Below the pieces are notes generated by a model. That model was not told the DNA's origin. It worked only from the letters and a program-made list of their open reading frames with translations, and did not search any database. Shown piece after piece: positions 53,323 through 53,740 of a stretch of 53,740 nt of DNA (positions within the stretch are counted from its first letter, which is position 1; each line of letters opens with the position of its first letter). The position numbers and the translations under genes are program-made. Origin of the DNA: an uncultured Alphaproteobacteria bacterium (GTDB taxonomy: Bacteria; Pseudomonadota; Alphaproteobacteria; Methylaequorales; Methylaequoraceae); the NCBI GenBank assembly GCA_902590895.1, contig CACIYM010000004.1, forward strand, positions 1 to 53,740, read 5' to 3'.

Positions 53323-53740
53323 CTAGTTACTCGCTTCAAGATTGAGGTCTTTTAACTCTGGCGGCATATAATTCTCATCGTGTTTAGCTAATACATTTAT
53401 AGCATTGAATGAACTGTCTTCATAGTTACCTTCAACAACAACGCCCTGACCTTCCTTAAAAAGATCGGGTAAAATTCCTTTGTAATTAACCTGAATCTCA
53501 TTTTCAAAATCAGTAATAACAAAAGAAATTTTTTGAATCTTGAAATTATCCTCCAAAACCATCTCTTTAAATATACTCTCCTTTTTTACCATCCCACCAA
53601 GTCGAACTTTTTGTGAATTAATGTCACTTTTCCCTAAAAGCTCTGTCGGTGAGTAGAAAAAGACTAGATTTCCCCTCAGGTTGTAGAAAAGTATTATACA
53701 TCCAACTATAAATAAAAAAAGGGATGTACTTAAGGTTATT
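53323..53740 (-). CDS. ccmE: CcmE haem chaperone, 5' end cut by the window edge
   Basis: The frame continues without stop from the end at 53323 to the right window edge, so the ATG at 53592 is internal; about 138 codons are visible. The upstream extension encodes a membrane helix (LFLFIVGCIILFYNL), then FFYSPTELLGKSDINSQKVR and LGGM, the expected CcmE start region. The haem-binding histidine lies in VLAKHDENYMPPEL, and YKGILPDLFKEGQGVVVEG is typical. It is the first gene of ccmE-F-G-H-I in this window. Confidence 0.95.
   Translation of the reverse strand, partial: ITLSTSLFLFIVGCIILFYNLRGNLVFFYSPTELLGKSDINSQKVRLGGMVKKESIFKEMVLEDNFKIQKISFVITDFENEIQVNYKGILPDLFKEGQGVVVEGNYEDSSFNAINVLAKHDENYMPPELKDLNLEASN

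Noticed and set aside
53323-53592. A short 89-residue CcmE starting at the ATG at 53592
   Set aside because: The frame continues upstream with the expected membrane helix and FFYSPTELLG segment, so that ATG is internal and the gene is cut by the window edge.
1-53740. tRNA, rRNA, insertion sequences, prophage and attachment sites
   Set aside because: Almost all sequence is accounted for by genes, intergenic gaps are short, and no transposase, integrase or tRNA-like cloverleaf was seen.

Overview
The window is AT-rich, densely packed bacterial chromosome. The likely source is a streamlined, low-GC alphaproteobacterium, probably marine and SAR11/HIMB59-like; this placement is inferred. Supporting blocks are rsmB - heparinase-like - purH, hemC - hemD - mitofilin/Mic60-like - hemY (with a C-terminal zinc ribbon), tsaD - gpsA - yciI, an SDHAF4/DUF1674 gene and an IalB-like gene. 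All nine convergent gene pairs overlap or are separated by at most 5 bp. Only one convincing intrinsic terminator is visible. No tRNA, rRNA, IS element, phage or CRISPR array was seen.

Layout. (1) 1-8179: the 3' part of a giant surface-protein gene, open to the left window edge, built from about 31 YDG-type repeats and ending in a two-cysteine tail. Its G+C is visibly higher than the rest. (2) 8254-18166: an MFS transporter and the rsmB/heparinase/purH block, which is interrupted by three glycan genes (a WbpM/CapD-type dehydratase, a WecA/WbpL-type sugar-1-phosphate transferase and a UDP-sugar dehydrogenase). An overlooked 44-codon SDHAF4 gene lies at its end. (3) 18170-26367: acsA, yciI, gpsA and tsaD on the minus strand, back to back with the hemC/hemD/Mic60-like/hemY operon. 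(4) 26329-30916: a lipid A/envelope glycosylation region on two divergent operons (LAB_N, GT2 and an AlkA-like glycosylase on one; ArnT-like, PAP2 and a four-cysteine secreted protein on the other), closed by a perfect terminator hairpin. (5) 31100-37935: a membrane-lipid cluster (COG2907 flavoprotein, DUF1365, CFA-synthase-like methyltransferase, transporter, DUF3833 lipoprotein, NTF2-like, SDR, DUF6134). It resembles the clusters that RpoE-ChrR type stress systems control elsewhere, but no sigma factor is present here. (6) 37985-49889: housekeeping and metabolic genes (Bax-inhibitor-like, Tas-like reductase, two EamA transporters, IalB-like, argG, folD, yggT, a DAO-family oxidoreductase, pabB, pabC) plus an unrecognised 452-aa protein next to a cyclic-nucleotide-binding protein. 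(7) 49884-53740: the cytochrome c maturation operon ccmE-F-G-H-I, with ccmE cut by the right edge.

The most unusual items are four. The giant repeat adhesin keeps amino-acid repeats nearly constant while scrambling synonymous codons. The CFA-synthase homologue has lost two expected bicarbonate-site residues (Cys to Ser, His to Gln), so it may not make cyclopropanes. The 452-aa protein has a layout reminiscent of a degenerate polymerase-palm/plasmid-replication family. The glycan trio sits inside a normally conserved housekeeping block. Comparisons with outside families are from memory, not from database searches.
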